A DNA stretch of 64,000 bases from Emticicia sp031378345 (lineage in GTDB: Bacteria; Bacteroidota; Bacteroidia; Cytophagales; Spirosomataceae). The notes beneath the pieces were generated by a model, which made no database searches, had not been told where the DNA came from, and saw only the letters and a program-made list of their open reading frames with translations. Location: the NCBI GenBank assembly GCA_031378345.1, contig JANNDY010000034.1, positions 124,001 through 188,000 of the forward strand, written 5' to 3'. Positions within the stretch are counted from its first letter, which is position 1; every line of letters begins with the position of its first letter. A program made the translations under genes and the position numbers. Of the stretch, positions 16,414 to 24,265 are shown piece by piece.

Positions 16414-17400
16414 ATGAAACTAAAAGCAGCCATCACAGGCGTTCATGGCTATGTGCCAGAAGATATTTTATCGAATGAAGATTTAGCAAAATTGGTAGAG
16501 ACCAACGACGAGTGGATTGTTACTCGAACAGGTATCAAAGAACGCCACATTCAGCGAGGCGATGGTTTGGCTACTTCTCACATGGCATCTGCGGCTGTGA
16601 AAGGATTGCTCGAAAAAACAGGCACTGACCCAAAAGACATCGAATTAGTCATTTGTGCAACAGTTACGCCTGACTATATGTTTCCTTCTACTGCTAATTT
16701 GGTTTGTACGCAATGTGGCATTCCAACCATTGGAAGTTTTGATATTTTGGCTGCTTGTTCAGGCTTTTTATATGCTTTATCTGTTGGCTCTCAATTCATT
16801 GAGTCGGGCAGATACAAAAAAGTAATCGTTATTGGAGCGGATAAAATGTCGGCAATTGTTGATTATACCGACCGCACCACTTGCGTACTTTTTGGTGATG
16901 GTGCAGGAGCAGTTTTGCTCGAACCAACTACCGAAAACTGTGGCTTAATGGACTTCATTCTTCGTTCGGACGGCACTGGCGAAAATCATTTGATTATGAA
17001 AGGTGGTGGAAGTCGTTTCCCTGCAAGCTACGAAACAGTTGATAATAAATGGCATAATATTCACCAAGAAGGTCCTTCTGTGTTCAAGTTTGCTGTTACG
17101 AATATGGCAAACGTTTCTGCCGAAATAATGGAGAAAAATAATTTGACTGGTGATGATATTGCTTGGTTAGTGCCTCATCAAGCAAACAAACGTATCATTG
17201 ATGCAACGGCTCGCCGTATGGGAATTGAAGATGAAAAGGTGATGCTCAATATTCAAAATTATGGCAATACTACTGCCGCAACTATTCCACTTTGCTTGTT
17301 TGACTACGAAAATCAATTAAAAAAAGGCGATAATTTGATATTGGCTGCCTTTGGCGGTGGATTTACTTGGGGAGCCGCTTATGTAAAATGGGCATACTAA
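16414..17400 (+). CDS. fabH: 3-oxoacyl-ACP synthase III (FabH)
   Basis: The protein has 328 residues with a thiolase fold. The catalytic triad is visible: Cys in ILAACSGFLYAL (about 112), His in VPHQANKRI (about 252) and Asn in NIQNYGNTTAATIP (about 283). NDEWIVTRTGIKERHI near the N-terminus and FGGGFTWGAAYVKW at the C-terminus are family hallmarks. FabH condenses acetyl-CoA (or a branched acyl-CoA primer) with malonyl-ACP to start fatty-acid synthesis. The priming specificity cannot be read from the sequence; many Bacteroidota make iso-branched fatty acids. It sits in the standard plsX-fabH-efp-accB order. Confidence 0.96.
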   Translation: MKLKAAITGVHGYVPEDILSNEDLAKLVETNDEWIVTRTGIKERHIQRGDGLATSHMASAAVKGLLEKTGTDPKDIELVICATVTPDYMFPSTANLVCTQCGIPTIGSFDILAACSGFLYALSVGSQFIESGRYKKVIVIGADKMSAIVDYTDRTTCVLFGDGAGAVLLEPTTENCGLMDFILRSDGTGENHLIMKGGGSRFPASYETVDNKWHNIHQEGPSVFKFAVTNMANVSAEIMEKNNLTGDDIAWLVPHQANKRIIDATARRMGIEDEKVMLNIQNYGNTTAATIPLCLFDYENQLKKGDNLILAAFGGGFTWGAAYVKWAY

Positions 17401-17507
17401 GTGCAAAAGCACAATTAAGAATGTAGAATTAAGGGTGGGTAATATCTACTTATTAAACACAACGACTTGATTATCAGATATTTAGAAATAAAAAATAAGA
17501 ATTAGTA

Positions 17508-18080
17508 ATGGCAAATACAGCAGATTTCAGAAATGGCCTTTGTTTAGAATATAACAACGACCTTTATACAATTACAGAGTTCCAACATGTAAAACCTGGC
17601 AAAGGTCCAGCTTTTGTTAGAACAAAATTAAGAAATCTTCGTACAGGAAGAGTAATTGATAATACTTTTAATGCAGGAGTAACAATTACTACCGCAAGAA
17701 TTGAAAAAAGAGAATATCAGTTTCTTTATAAAGATGAAACAGGCTATAATTTCATGGAAAATGAAAATTATGAGCAGTTTAATTTGGACGAAAAATTAGT
17801 TCCACAAGCCGATTTGATGAAAGACGGTCAGTTGGTTTCAGTACTTGTTCATGCCGAAACAGAAACTATTTTGAGCGTAGAATTACCTCAGTATGTAGAA
17901 TTACGGGTAACTTATACCGAGCCAGGCTTACGAGGAGATACAAGTAATAGCCCCATGAAACCTGCAACAGTGGAAACTGGTGCAACCATAAAAGTACCTT
18001 TATTTATTGAAAACGACGAATTGATAAGAGTAAATACGCTTACTTACGAATACGACGCAAGAGTAAAAGAAGGAAGATAA
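17508..18080 (+). CDS. efp: Translation elongation factor P
   Basis: The protein has 190 residues in three beta-barrel domains. Domain I carries the tip loop HVKPGKGPAFVRTKLRNL with Lys at the position modified in other bacteria (about 33). Domain II includes VLVHAETETILSVELPQYVE, and domain III has TYTEPGLRGDTSNSPMKPAT and VNTLTYEYDARVKEGR. EF-P rescues ribosomes stalled at polyproline. No epmA/epmB/earP or ymfI modification gene is seen nearby, so the modification state is unknown. A long stem-loop with a T run lies immediately downstream (18113-18212). Confidence 0.97.
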   Translation: MANTADFRNGLCLEYNNDLYTITEFQHVKPGKGPAFVRTKLRNLRTGRVIDNTFNAGVTITTARIEKREYQFLYKDETGYNFMENENYEQFNLDEKLVPQADLMKDGQLVSVLVHAETETILSVELPQYVELRVTYTEPGLRGDTSNSPMKPATVETGATIKVPLFIENDELIRVNTLTYEYDARVKEGR

Positions 18081-18112
18081 TAAATTATTGGAAAAATATT
18101 AAAAACATATCA

Positions 18113-18212
18113 AAGACGATAGCTTTTTGAATTTGAAAAGTGGAATTTAGAAATAAAATTTTCAAAATATCTACCTTTTTCAAATTTCTTTGAAGGTATC
18201 GTCTTTCTTTTT
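18113..18212 (+). terminator. Long stem-loop terminator between efp and accB
   Basis: The perfect arms AAAGACGATA (18113-18122) and TATCGTCTTT (18198-18207) enclose a further complementary pair (TTTTTGAATTTGAAAA and TTTTTCAAATTTC) and are followed by CTTTTT. This predicts a strong folded terminator or attenuator after efp, just ahead of an accB promoter. Confidence 0.65.
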
Positions 18213-18220
18213 ACATTTGC
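18190..18220 (+). promoter_or_regulatory. Promoter for accB
   Basis: TTTG (18190-18193), a 19-bp spacer and TACATTTG (18213-18220) match the Bacteroidota primary-sigma promoter (TTTG, 19 bp, TAnnTTTG) exactly. It lies 39 bp upstream of the accB ATG and overlaps the 3' side of the efp terminator stem, so accB can be transcribed separately from the upstream operon. Confidence 0.75.
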
Positions 18221-18259
18221 AAAGCAAATACTTAAACCCACGAATAATCTCTACCCTTC

Positions 18260-18739
18260 ATGGAAAAAAAAGACATTCAAAAATTAATAGATTTCATATC
18301 TCAGTCAGGTTTAGACGAAGTAAACATCGAAACTTCAGAGTTGAAATTGGCTATCAAACGTTATTCTAATGCAGTTCCTGTGGCAGTTCAAGCACAGCCA
18401 ACTTATGCTGCACCAGTACCCGTTGCTGCTCCTGCACAAGTTCAGCAAGTTGCTGCTGCCGCTCCTGTTGCTGCTGCACCAGTTGCCGAAGCAAGCAATT
18501 TAGTAACAATCAAATCTCCAATGATTGGTACTTTCTATCGTTCGGCAGGACCCGACAAGCCAAACTTTGCTGAAATTGGTGATGATGTTGAAATAGGAAA
18601 AGTTGTTTGTATCATCGAAGCGATGAAACTTTTCAACGAAATCGAATCTGAAATTTCGGGTAAAATCGTAAAGATTTTAGTCGAAAATGCTACACCAGTT
18701 GAGTTTGACCAGCCTTTGTTCTTGGTTGAGCCAGTTTAA
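18260..18739 (+). CDS. accB: Acetyl-CoA carboxylase biotin carboxyl carrier protein
   Basis: The protein has 159 residues. The N-terminal domain (MEKKDIQKLIDFISQSGLDE) is followed by an Ala/Pro/Val/Gln-rich flexible linker (about 38-80) and a C-terminal biotinyl domain with PMIGTFYRS and the biotinylation motif IIEAMKLFNEIE (Lys about 122). It carries CO2 from biotin carboxylase (AccC) to the carboxyltransferase in malonyl-CoA synthesis. Its usual direct neighbour accC is here 2.2 kb downstream, separated by two toxin-antitoxin modules and a lipoprotein gene. Confidence 0.96.
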   Translation: MEKKDIQKLIDFISQSGLDEVNIETSELKLAIKRYSNAVPVAVQAQPTYAAPVPVAAPAQVQQVAAAAPVAAAPVAEASNLVTIKSPMIGTFYRSAGPDKPNFAEIGDDVEIGKVVCIIEAMKLFNEIESEISGKIVKILVENATPVEFDQPLFLVEPV

Positions 18740-18754
18740 AAACTAATAAAAACG

Positions 18755-19000
18755 ATGCAATTACAAGTTTTAAAAGATAGTTTTGGAAAAAATACAGGAG
18801 TATTTATCCCTATTGAAGACTGGAATATTATCAGTCAAAAACATGAAGATTTAAAGGCATTGGTTAATCTACCAAAAACTAAAAAGAAAATTACTGATTT
18901 GGTCGGAGCGTTATCTGACGAAACAGCAAATGCTATGCTTAAAGAGGTAAAAGAAGGTCGAGAAGATTGGGAAACAAGATTAAATAAACAGTTTAATTGA
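18755..19000 (+). CDS. Antitoxin-like partner of a PIN-domain toxin
   Basis: The protein has 81 residues: a beta-rich N-terminus (MQLQVLKDSFGKNTGVFIPI) and a charged helical C-terminus (LKEVKEGREDWETRLNKQFN). Bacteroidota genomes often have such an 80-residue protein directly before a PIN toxin. The stop TGA overlaps the toxin start codon (TGATG), indicating translational coupling. It begins only 15 bp after the accB stop, with no visible promoter of its own, so it is probably transcribed with accB. Toxin neutralisation and operator binding are inferred from context and size. Confidence 0.7.
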   Translation: MQLQVLKDSFGKNTGVFIPIEDWNIISQKHEDLKALVNLPKTKKKITDLVGALSDETANAMLKEVKEGREDWETRLNKQFN

Positions 19001-19380
19001 TGTATTTATTAGATACAAATGTAGTGATTCACTACTTAAACAAAGCTTTACCTACCCAATCAATTATATTTTTGAACGAGTTTATTGACGAACATTGCTA
19101 TGTTTCGGCAATTACTCAGATGGAAATATTGGGTTTTAACTTCAAAAACAAAATTGACCAAAATATTATCGAAACTTTTATAGAAAATGCCACCGTTTTA
19201 GATATATATTCAGATGTCATTCAAAAAACTATACGCATACGGAAAAGTAGAAAAATAGACCTTCCAGATGCTATTATTGCAGCAACAGCTTTAGTTTATG
19301 ACTTTACACTCATTACTCAAAACATGAAAGATTTTGAAAAAATTCAAGGTTTAAAAACGCTAAATTCATTTGAGTTGTAA
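19000..19380 (+). CDS. VapC-like PIN-domain ribonuclease toxin
   Basis: The protein has 126 residues from the ATG that overlaps the antitoxin stop (an upstream TTG would add one residue). The PIN acidic residues are present: Asp in MYLLDTNVVIHYLN (about 5), Glu in VSAITQMEILGF (about 43), Asp in KIDLPDAIIAATALVY (about 87) and Asp in LITQNMKDFEKI (about 107). PIN toxins cleave tRNA, rRNA or mRNA in a metal-dependent way. Together with the preceding gene it forms a complete type II toxin-antitoxin module placed between accB and accC. Confidence 0.85.
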   Translation: MYLLDTNVVIHYLNKALPTQSIIFLNEFIDEHCYVSAITQMEILGFNFKNKIDQNIIETFIENATVLDIYSDVIQKTIRIRKSRKIDLPDAIIAATALVYDFTLITQNMKDFEKIQGLKTLNSFEL

Positions 19381-19393
19381 CAAATAATTTTTG

Positions 19394-20278
19394 ATGAAAA
19401 ATATACTACTTTTTGCTGTTATAACTTTATTTTATGCTTGTAAAACAAAAGAAGTAGTTACGCCAAACCGCCCACCAAGTGCTTTTACGGTTACACCGAC
19501 TTTGAAAGGCGATGGGAAAACAATTACATTAAACTGGACAAAAGCCAAAGACCCAGATGGTGATGTCATAACTTACACAGTAGTTTTAAAAGATACTTTG
19601 GCAAAAAACATTAGCGATACAACTTATACGATTGCCAATTTAGATTTTAATTATAGCCAAACAGGAAAAGTAATAGCCAAAGATGCCAAAGGATTAAAGA
19701 CAGAGACGAGTTTTACGGCTACGACTAAAGTTCAAGTTTTTGTAAATATTCCAGACCCAATTTTCGAGAAATATTTGATTGACAATAAGATTGATAAAGA
19801 TGGAGTAGTGAATGGTAAGATGAATGTTGATGATGCGAAGGGGGTAACAGAAATTAGTGTAAATAGTAAGAGCATAAAAAGCCTTGCTGGAATTGAAGTG
19901 TTTACGGATTTGCAAGCGTTGCGTTGTTCTAATAATCAATTAACAACTTTAGATGTTAGTAAAAATGTAAATTTGTATCGTTTGTTTTGTCCCAATAATC
20001 AATTAACAACCTTAGATGTTAATAAAAATTTACAAGCCTTAGAATGTTCTTCTAATCAACTAACAGTTTTAGATGTAACTAAAAATATAGATTTAGTGAC
20101 TTTTGATTGCTCATATAATCAATTAACGACTTTAGATATAAGTAAAAATGCAGTTTTACAGAACTTTTCTTGTAGTTCTAATTTAATCAAAACTATTTGC
20201 GTAGCTGATAAAGTTAAAGCTGATGCAAATAAAAATTGGTATAAAGATAAGGCAGCCACATACGAAGTTTGTAAATAA
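19394..20278 (+). CDS. Lipoprotein with fibronectin-like domain and leucine-rich repeats
   Basis: The protein has 294 residues from ATG 19394 with a lipoprotein signal (lipobox FYAC, Cys about 16). A fibronectin type III-like domain follows (about 25-115, ITLNWTKAKDPDGDVITY). After a segment with VNIPDPIFEKYLIDN there are about four leucine-rich repeats of about 21 residues with the pattern LxCxxNQLTxLDVxKN (about 178-265). These proteins are surface exposed and usually bind proteins or glycans; no ligand can be named. The repeats are also visible in the DNA as recurring AATCAATTAAC blocks, so unequal crossing-over could change the copy number. It sits between two toxin-antitoxin modules. Confidence 0.8.
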   Translation: MKNILLFAVITLFYACKTKEVVTPNRPPSAFTVTPTLKGDGKTITLNWTKAKDPDGDVITYTVVLKDTLAKNISDTTYTIANLDFNYSQTGKVIAKDAKGLKTETSFTATTKVQVFVNIPDPIFEKYLIDNKIDKDGVVNGKMNVDDAKGVTEISVNSKSIKSLAGIEVFTDLQALRCSNNQLTTLDVSKNVNLYRLFCPNNQLTTLDVNKNLQALECSSNQLTVLDVTKNIDLVTFDCSYNQLTTLDISKNAVLQNFSCSSNLIKTICVADKVKADANKNWYKDKAATYEVCK

Positions 20279-20316
20279 AAACATTAATGCATTGAAAAAC
20301 CAAGCCAAATAAGCAC

Positions 20317-20541
20317 ATGACAACAATTCAAATAAATTTGCCAGATGATTTGGTAAATAAGTTATCAAAGTTAAATACTAATGCAGAAGCATTTATTATT
20401 TCTTTACTTCGCTCTCGCATAATGACCTCAGACAAGGAGTTAACCCTTGCTGATGAGTACCGTTTGGCAGGTGTTGAAAACAAACAACTCATGCAAGATT
20501 TTAAGAATGTGGACTTAGAAAATTGGGAAGATGCTTACTAA
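20317..20541 (+). CDS. Antitoxin of a MazEF/PemIK-type module
   Basis: The protein has 74 residues. The N-terminus MTTIQINLPDDLVNKLSKL looks like a ribbon-helix-helix DNA-binding domain, and the acidic tail (NKQLMQDFKNVDLENWEDAY) is the likely toxin-binding part. The reading frame overlaps the downstream MazF-like gene by 11 bp, typical of coupled antitoxin-toxin pairs. It would repress its own operon and neutralise the toxin. The family is inferred from size, the RHH pattern and the partner. Confidence 0.75.
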   Translation: MTTIQINLPDDLVNKLSKLNTNAEAFIISLLRSRIMTSDKELTLADEYRLAGVENKQLMQDFKNVDLENWEDAY

Positions 20542-20872
20542 ACGAGGCGAAATTTGGCTTGCTAATCTTGACCCTACGGTGGGAAATGAAATTCAGAAAA
20601 CCCGCCCAGTTGTGGTTGTGTCTAATGACGTAAACAACAAACATAATCAGGTTATTACGATTTTGCCTATTACGTCTAATGTTACAAATATATTTTTTTT
20701 TGAAGTTTTTTTGCCCAAAGGCGTTGCCAATTTACCCAAAGACTCAAAAGTTAAAGCCGACCAAATTCATGCTATTGATAAAAGTCGTTTAGCTAAACGC
20801 ATTGGCATTTTGCCCGAATCTTTTCTTTTGCTCATTGAAAATGCCATAAAACACCATTTGAATCTAAGTTAA
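20531..20872 (+). CDS. mazF: MazF/PemK-family endoribonuclease toxin
   Basis: The protein has 113 residues. Family signatures are KRGEIWLANLDPTVGNEIQK (about 4-23), TRPVVVVSNDVNNKHN, VITILPITSN (about 48-57) and KADQIHAIDKSRLAKRIG (about 79-96). MazF toxins cleave mRNA at short motifs, which are not predictable here. It overlaps its antitoxin by 11 bp. A small hairpin (GCTGTA/TACAGC, 20894-20910) separates it from accC, which starts 60 bp downstream, so accC expression may depend on read-through from this module. Confidence 0.88.
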   Translation: MLTKRGEIWLANLDPTVGNEIQKTRPVVVVSNDVNNKHNQVITILPITSNVTNIFFFEVFLPKGVANLPKDSKVKADQIHAIDKSRLAKRIGILPESFLLLIENAIKHHLNLS

Positions 20873-20931
20873 TTATAAAAATTCGATAGAAATGCTGTAT
20901 TTTTTACAGCTAATTATTTACAGAAAATAGA

Positions 20932-22275
20932 ATGTTTAAAAAAATACTAATCGCTAACCGTGGCGAAATCGCCCTCCGAATTATTCGTACTTGCCGAGAA
21001 ATGGGCATCAAAACAGTAGCCGTTTATTCGACTGCCGACCGTGAAAGTCTGCATGTAAGATTTGCCGATGAAGCTGTTTGTATTGGACCCGCTGCAAGTC
21101 GCCAATCATATTTAAGTATTCCGAATATCATTTCGGCTGCCGAAATCACCAATGCCGATGCTATTCACCCTGGCTATGGATTTTTGTCCGAAAATGCTGA
21201 ATTTTCAAGAGTTTGTGCCGAATATGGCATAAAATTCATTGGAGCAACCGCCGAGCAAATCAATTACATGGGAGATAAAGCTACGGCAAAAGCAACCATG
21301 CGTGATTCGGGCGTCCCAGTAATTCCAGGTTCTGATGGCTTGCTCGGATCAGTCGAAGAAGGAATCAGATTATCGGCAGATATGGGCTACCCCGTTATTG
21401 TGAAAGCAACTGCAGGCGGTGGTGGTCGTGGCATGAGAATTATTCATAAGCCAGAAGAATTTCAAAAAGCGTGGGACGATGCCAAAATGGAATCGGGTGC
21501 AGCTTTTGGAAATGATGGTTTGTACTTAGAAAAGTTCATCGAAGAACCTCGCCACATCGAAATTCAGATTGTTGGCGACCAATTTGGCAAAGTTTGCCAC
21601 CTTTCGGAGAGAGATTGTTCGATTCAAAGAAGGCACCAAAAATTAGTTGAAGAAACGCCTTCTCCTATCGTTTCGCAAGAATTACGTGAACAAATGGGCG
21701 AAGCTGCCATTAAAGGTGCAGCTGCCATTGGCTACGAAGGTGCAGGAACGATTGAGTTTTTGGTTGATAAACATGGAAAATTCTATTTCATGGAGATGAA
21801 CACCCGAATTCAAGTTGAGCATCCAATTACAGAGGAAGTAACAGATTTTGATTTAATAAAAGAACAAATAAAAGTAGCAGCTGGCGTTCCGATTTCGGGA
21901 AAAAATTATTTTCCGAAATTGTTTGCTATGGAATGTCGTATCAATGCCGAAGACCCAAAAAATAACTTCCGCCCATCGCCAGGCAAAATTACTAATTTGC
22001 ATTTTCCAGGCGGTCATGGTGTCAGAATAGATAGCCATGTATATGCTGGTTATACGATTCCGTCAAACTATGATTCGATGATTGCAAAGTTGATTATTAC
22101 GGGACAGTCGAGAGCCGAAGTGCTTACTCGTATGAAGCGTGCTTTGCAGGAATTTGTGATTGAAGGAGTGAAAACAACGATTCCATTTCACATAAAATTG
22201 ATGGATGATGAAATTTTCAAATCAGGAATGTTTACGACCGCTTTTTTAGATACTTTTGATTTTAGCGATTTGTAA
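20932..22275 (+). CDS. accC: Acetyl-CoA carboxylase biotin carboxylase subunit
   Basis: The protein has 447 residues with an ATP-grasp fold. The N-terminus FKKILIANRGEIALRIIRTC, the DAIHPGYGFLSENAEF block, the glycine-rich KATAGGGGRGMR loop (about 159-170), SERDCSIQRRHQKLVEE and the active-site stretch EMNTRIQVEHPITE (Arg and Glu for carboxylation, about 287-300) are all intact. It carboxylates biotin on AccB using ATP and bicarbonate. It is normally co-translated with accB; here it is separated by 2.2 kb. A rho-independent terminator follows. Confidence 0.97.
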   Translation: MFKKILIANRGEIALRIIRTCREMGIKTVAVYSTADRESLHVRFADEAVCIGPAASRQSYLSIPNIISAAEITNADAIHPGYGFLSENAEFSRVCAEYGIKFIGATAEQINYMGDKATAKATMRDSGVPVIPGSDGLLGSVEEGIRLSADMGYPVIVKATAGGGGRGMRIIHKPEEFQKAWDDAKMESGAAFGNDGLYLEKFIEEPRHIEIQIVGDQFGKVCHLSERDCSIQRRHQKLVEETPSPIVSQELREQMGEAAIKGAAAIGYEGAGTIEFLVDKHGKFYFMEMNTRIQVEHPITEEVTDFDLIKEQIKVAAGVPISGKNYFPKLFAMECRINAEDPKNNFRPSPGKITNLHFPGGHGVRIDSHVYAGYTIPSNYDSMIAKLIITGQSRAEVLTRMKRALQEFVIEGVKTTIPFHIKLMDDEIFKSGMFTTAFLDTFDFSDL

Positions 22276-22301
22276 AAATCTGATAATCAATAAGTTACAA
22301 T

Positions 22302-22331
22302 AAAAAGCCTCCAAAATGGGGGCTTTTTTGT
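22302..22331 (+). terminator. Rho-independent terminator after accC
   Basis: The stem AAAAAGCCTCC (22302-22312) pairs with GGGGGCTTTTT over loop AAAAT (one G-T pair) and ends in a T run. It lies 26 bp past the accC stop, between convergent genes. Confidence 0.85.
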
Positions 22332-22343
22332 TGTTGAGAAATA

Positions 22344-22943
22344 TCAATGATTTTTTCCAAAATTCTTTTCACCAGCTTCAATTGCAATTTTCAAATGGTT
22401 TTCTTTTGGCGGAATCGGGCAGCTGTATCCCGCACTAAAAGCACAATATGGATTGTAGGCTTTGTTAAAATCTAAAAATATTTTTTCGCCTTCAATTTCT
22501 TTCATGCGTAAATCAAGGTAACGTCCGCCTCCGTAAGACTCTTTTCCATTGCTCAAATCTTTGAATGGAACAAATAAATAATCTCGGTATTGTGGCATGG
22601 CTTTCAAGCTAAGTGATTGATAAACAGCGAGTTGTAGTTTCTTTCCATCAATTTCAAATCTTAATTCTCCAAACTTAACGTAAGTTTTTGTTACGCCTGC
22701 TGACGTCGGTATTTCAAAAGGTTTGCCTTTGGGAGTAGCAACAAACGTACATTCAACTTTGAATTTTTCGTTGGGTTCGTAGAAATGTAATAATTCAAAA
22801 TCTTCTTTTTTCAGTGGAGAGTTTGCCGATTTTAAGAATTCGGCTTTGTATTCTTCACGGTGTTTTTCTATTTCTGCCTTAAAATCTTGGGCGAAAAGAA
22901 TTGTAGGGAACAAGCAGAAAATACTTAAAATCATGTTTTTCAT
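22344..22943 (-). CDS. Exported DUF1684 family protein
   Basis: The protein has 199 residues with a signal peptide (about 18 residues, ending LFAQ). DUF1684 signatures are YRDYLFVPFKDLSNGKESYG, GGGRYLDLRMKE, and DFNKAYNPYCAFSAGYSCPI with PPKENHLKIAIEAGEK. The conserved Asn-Pro-Tyr-Cys and Cys-Pro-Ile segments are characteristic, but the biochemical role of the family is unknown. Its start codon overlaps the stop of the MFS transporter gene (ATGA), so the two are translationally coupled, with the transporter first. Confidence 0.82.
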   Translation of the reverse strand: MKNMILSIFCLFPTILFAQDFKAEIEKHREEYKAEFLKSANSPLKKEDFELLHFYEPNEKFKVECTFVATPKGKPFEIPTSAGVTKTYVKFGELRFEIDGKKLQLAVYQSLSLKAMPQYRDYLFVPFKDLSNGKESYGGGRYLDLRMKEIEGEKIFLDFNKAYNPYCAFSAGYSCPIPPKENHLKIAIEAGEKNFGKNH

Positions 22944-24133
22944 TGACCTATTGGTTTAACAGTTTTTGCAATAAAAATACTCAAAAATATCATAATCATA
23001 GCAAAATAGCCAACATATTGATAGTTTTCGAGAAATCCAGAGGGCGTTTTGTGAATAATGAAACCACCAATATTGGTTGCAATCGCCTGTGCAAAAAGCT
23101 GAACGGACGAATTTATTGCCATAAAACTTCCTCTTTGTTGCGGCGAAACAACACTCGAAACTATTGCTTGTGTAGGAATCAAACGACCATTTGAAAAAAC
23201 AAAAAAAATGGCTGCAATAACCAAAACTCCCCAAATAACGCCAGAAAACATATTGGTTATCAAGAAAATCGGAATCAAAGAAAGCAAGGCGAATATTACA
23301 AAAACAGGGTATTTACCTTTTTTATCGGCCAATTTTCCTACTAATGGTGCCGAAAAGATAGTACAAAGTCCTCCTACAAAATAAATCAAGAAAAGATTAT
23401 CTTGGCTAAATCCAACATTTGCAACCAAAGTAGGCGAGATATAAGGAATAATGCTAAAATGTCCCAACATAATAATCGTTGAAAGAAACAAAGCCCGCAT
23501 CTGATTTGGGCTTTCAAGAATAGCTGTAATAACCGCAAAAGGACTTTGCTTAACTTGGCGATTTTGAAGATGTTTATCCAAAGCAGGTACATATTTATAA
23601 ATCAAAAAAATGACAATTATCCCCAAACTTCCAAGCACTAAAAATGGCGAATGCCAACCAAATTTTGTGGCCAAATAAAGCCCTGAAGGAATGCCCACAA
23701 CCGCCGCCAATGAAAAAGCTGTTGTGATAAAACCCATTGCTGTTGCTCGGCGTTCATATTCAAAAGCATCGGCAACGATAGACATTACTTGTGAGCCAAT
23801 TATTCCCCCAAAAATGCCAGCAATGATTCGGGCTAAAATCAAAAATTCGTACGTAGGAGCAAATGCACAAGCAAAAGTGCCTGCAACAAAGCCAATATAA
23901 GCAAATAAAACTACTTTTTTTCGGTCATAATTATCAACAAAAAAGGCAGACAAAAAGCCTGAAACTCCTGCACTCAGACCATAAGCCGACACCACAAAGC
24001 CAAATTGACGAGGAGAAATATCAAAAATCTGCATCAATTGTGGACCCAAAGGCATCATAATCATAAAATCTATGATGTGCGTAAAATTGATGCAGGAAAG
24101 TATAAAAAGTAGTAGTTTTTCTTTTTGAGTCAT
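22940..24133 (-). CDS. MFS transporter
   Basis: The protein has 397 residues with twelve predicted membrane helices. The loop between helices 2 and 3 reads FFVDNYDRKKVVLFAY, matching the MFS motif A (G/D-x-x-x-D-R-x-x-R/K) with changes, and the second-half equivalent is GKLADKKGKYPVFVI. IIGSQVMSIVADAFEYERRA and GFITTAFSLAAVVGIPSGLY are typical of drug- or sugar-efflux members (YdhP/AraJ type). The substrate is unknown. It forms an operon with the DUF1684 gene through a 4-bp overlap. Confidence 0.88.
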   Translation of the reverse strand: MTQKEKLLLFILSCINFTHIIDFMIMMPLGPQLMQIFDISPRQFGFVVSAYGLSAGVSGFLSAFFVDNYDRKKVVLFAYIGFVAGTFACAFAPTYEFLILARIIAGIFGGIIGSQVMSIVADAFEYERRATAMGFITTAFSLAAVVGIPSGLYLATKFGWHSPFLVLGSLGIIVIFLIYKYVPALDKHLQNRQVKQSPFAVITAILESPNQMRALFLSTIIMLGHFSIIPYISPTLVANVGFSQDNLFLIYFVGGLCTIFSAPLVGKLADKKGKYPVFVIFALLSLIPIFLITNMFSGVIWGVLVIAAIFFVFSNGRLIPTQAIVSSVVSPQQRGSFMAINSSVQLFAQAIATNIGGFIIHKTPSGFLENYQYVGYFAMIMIFLSIFIAKTVKPIGQ

Positions 24134-24216
24134 TTTGAAAAATCTTGGAATAGTCTAATTTTTCAACGAAAGCAAAGAAAAAATAATTCCAAAAGGCAAT
24201 GTATCAATAAAAACAA

Positions 24217-24247
24217 GAAGCCCCATTTCGATTTGAAATGAGGCTTC
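24217..24247 (-). terminator. Rho-independent terminator after ThuA gene
   Basis: On the reverse strand, GAAGCCTCATTTC pairs with GAAATGGGGCTTC (13-bp arms, 24217-24229 and 24235-24247, with one mismatch) over a 5-nt loop, followed by TTGTTTTT. It lies between the ThuA stop (24266) and the MFS start (24133), so it separates those units. Confidence 0.85.
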
Positions 24248-24265
24248 AAAATAAATAAAAACTTC

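Noticed and set aside
19694..19939. Reverse-strand frame of 81 residues under the LRR lipoprotein
   Set aside because: Antisense shadow of a well-supported gene with a signal peptide and repeats.
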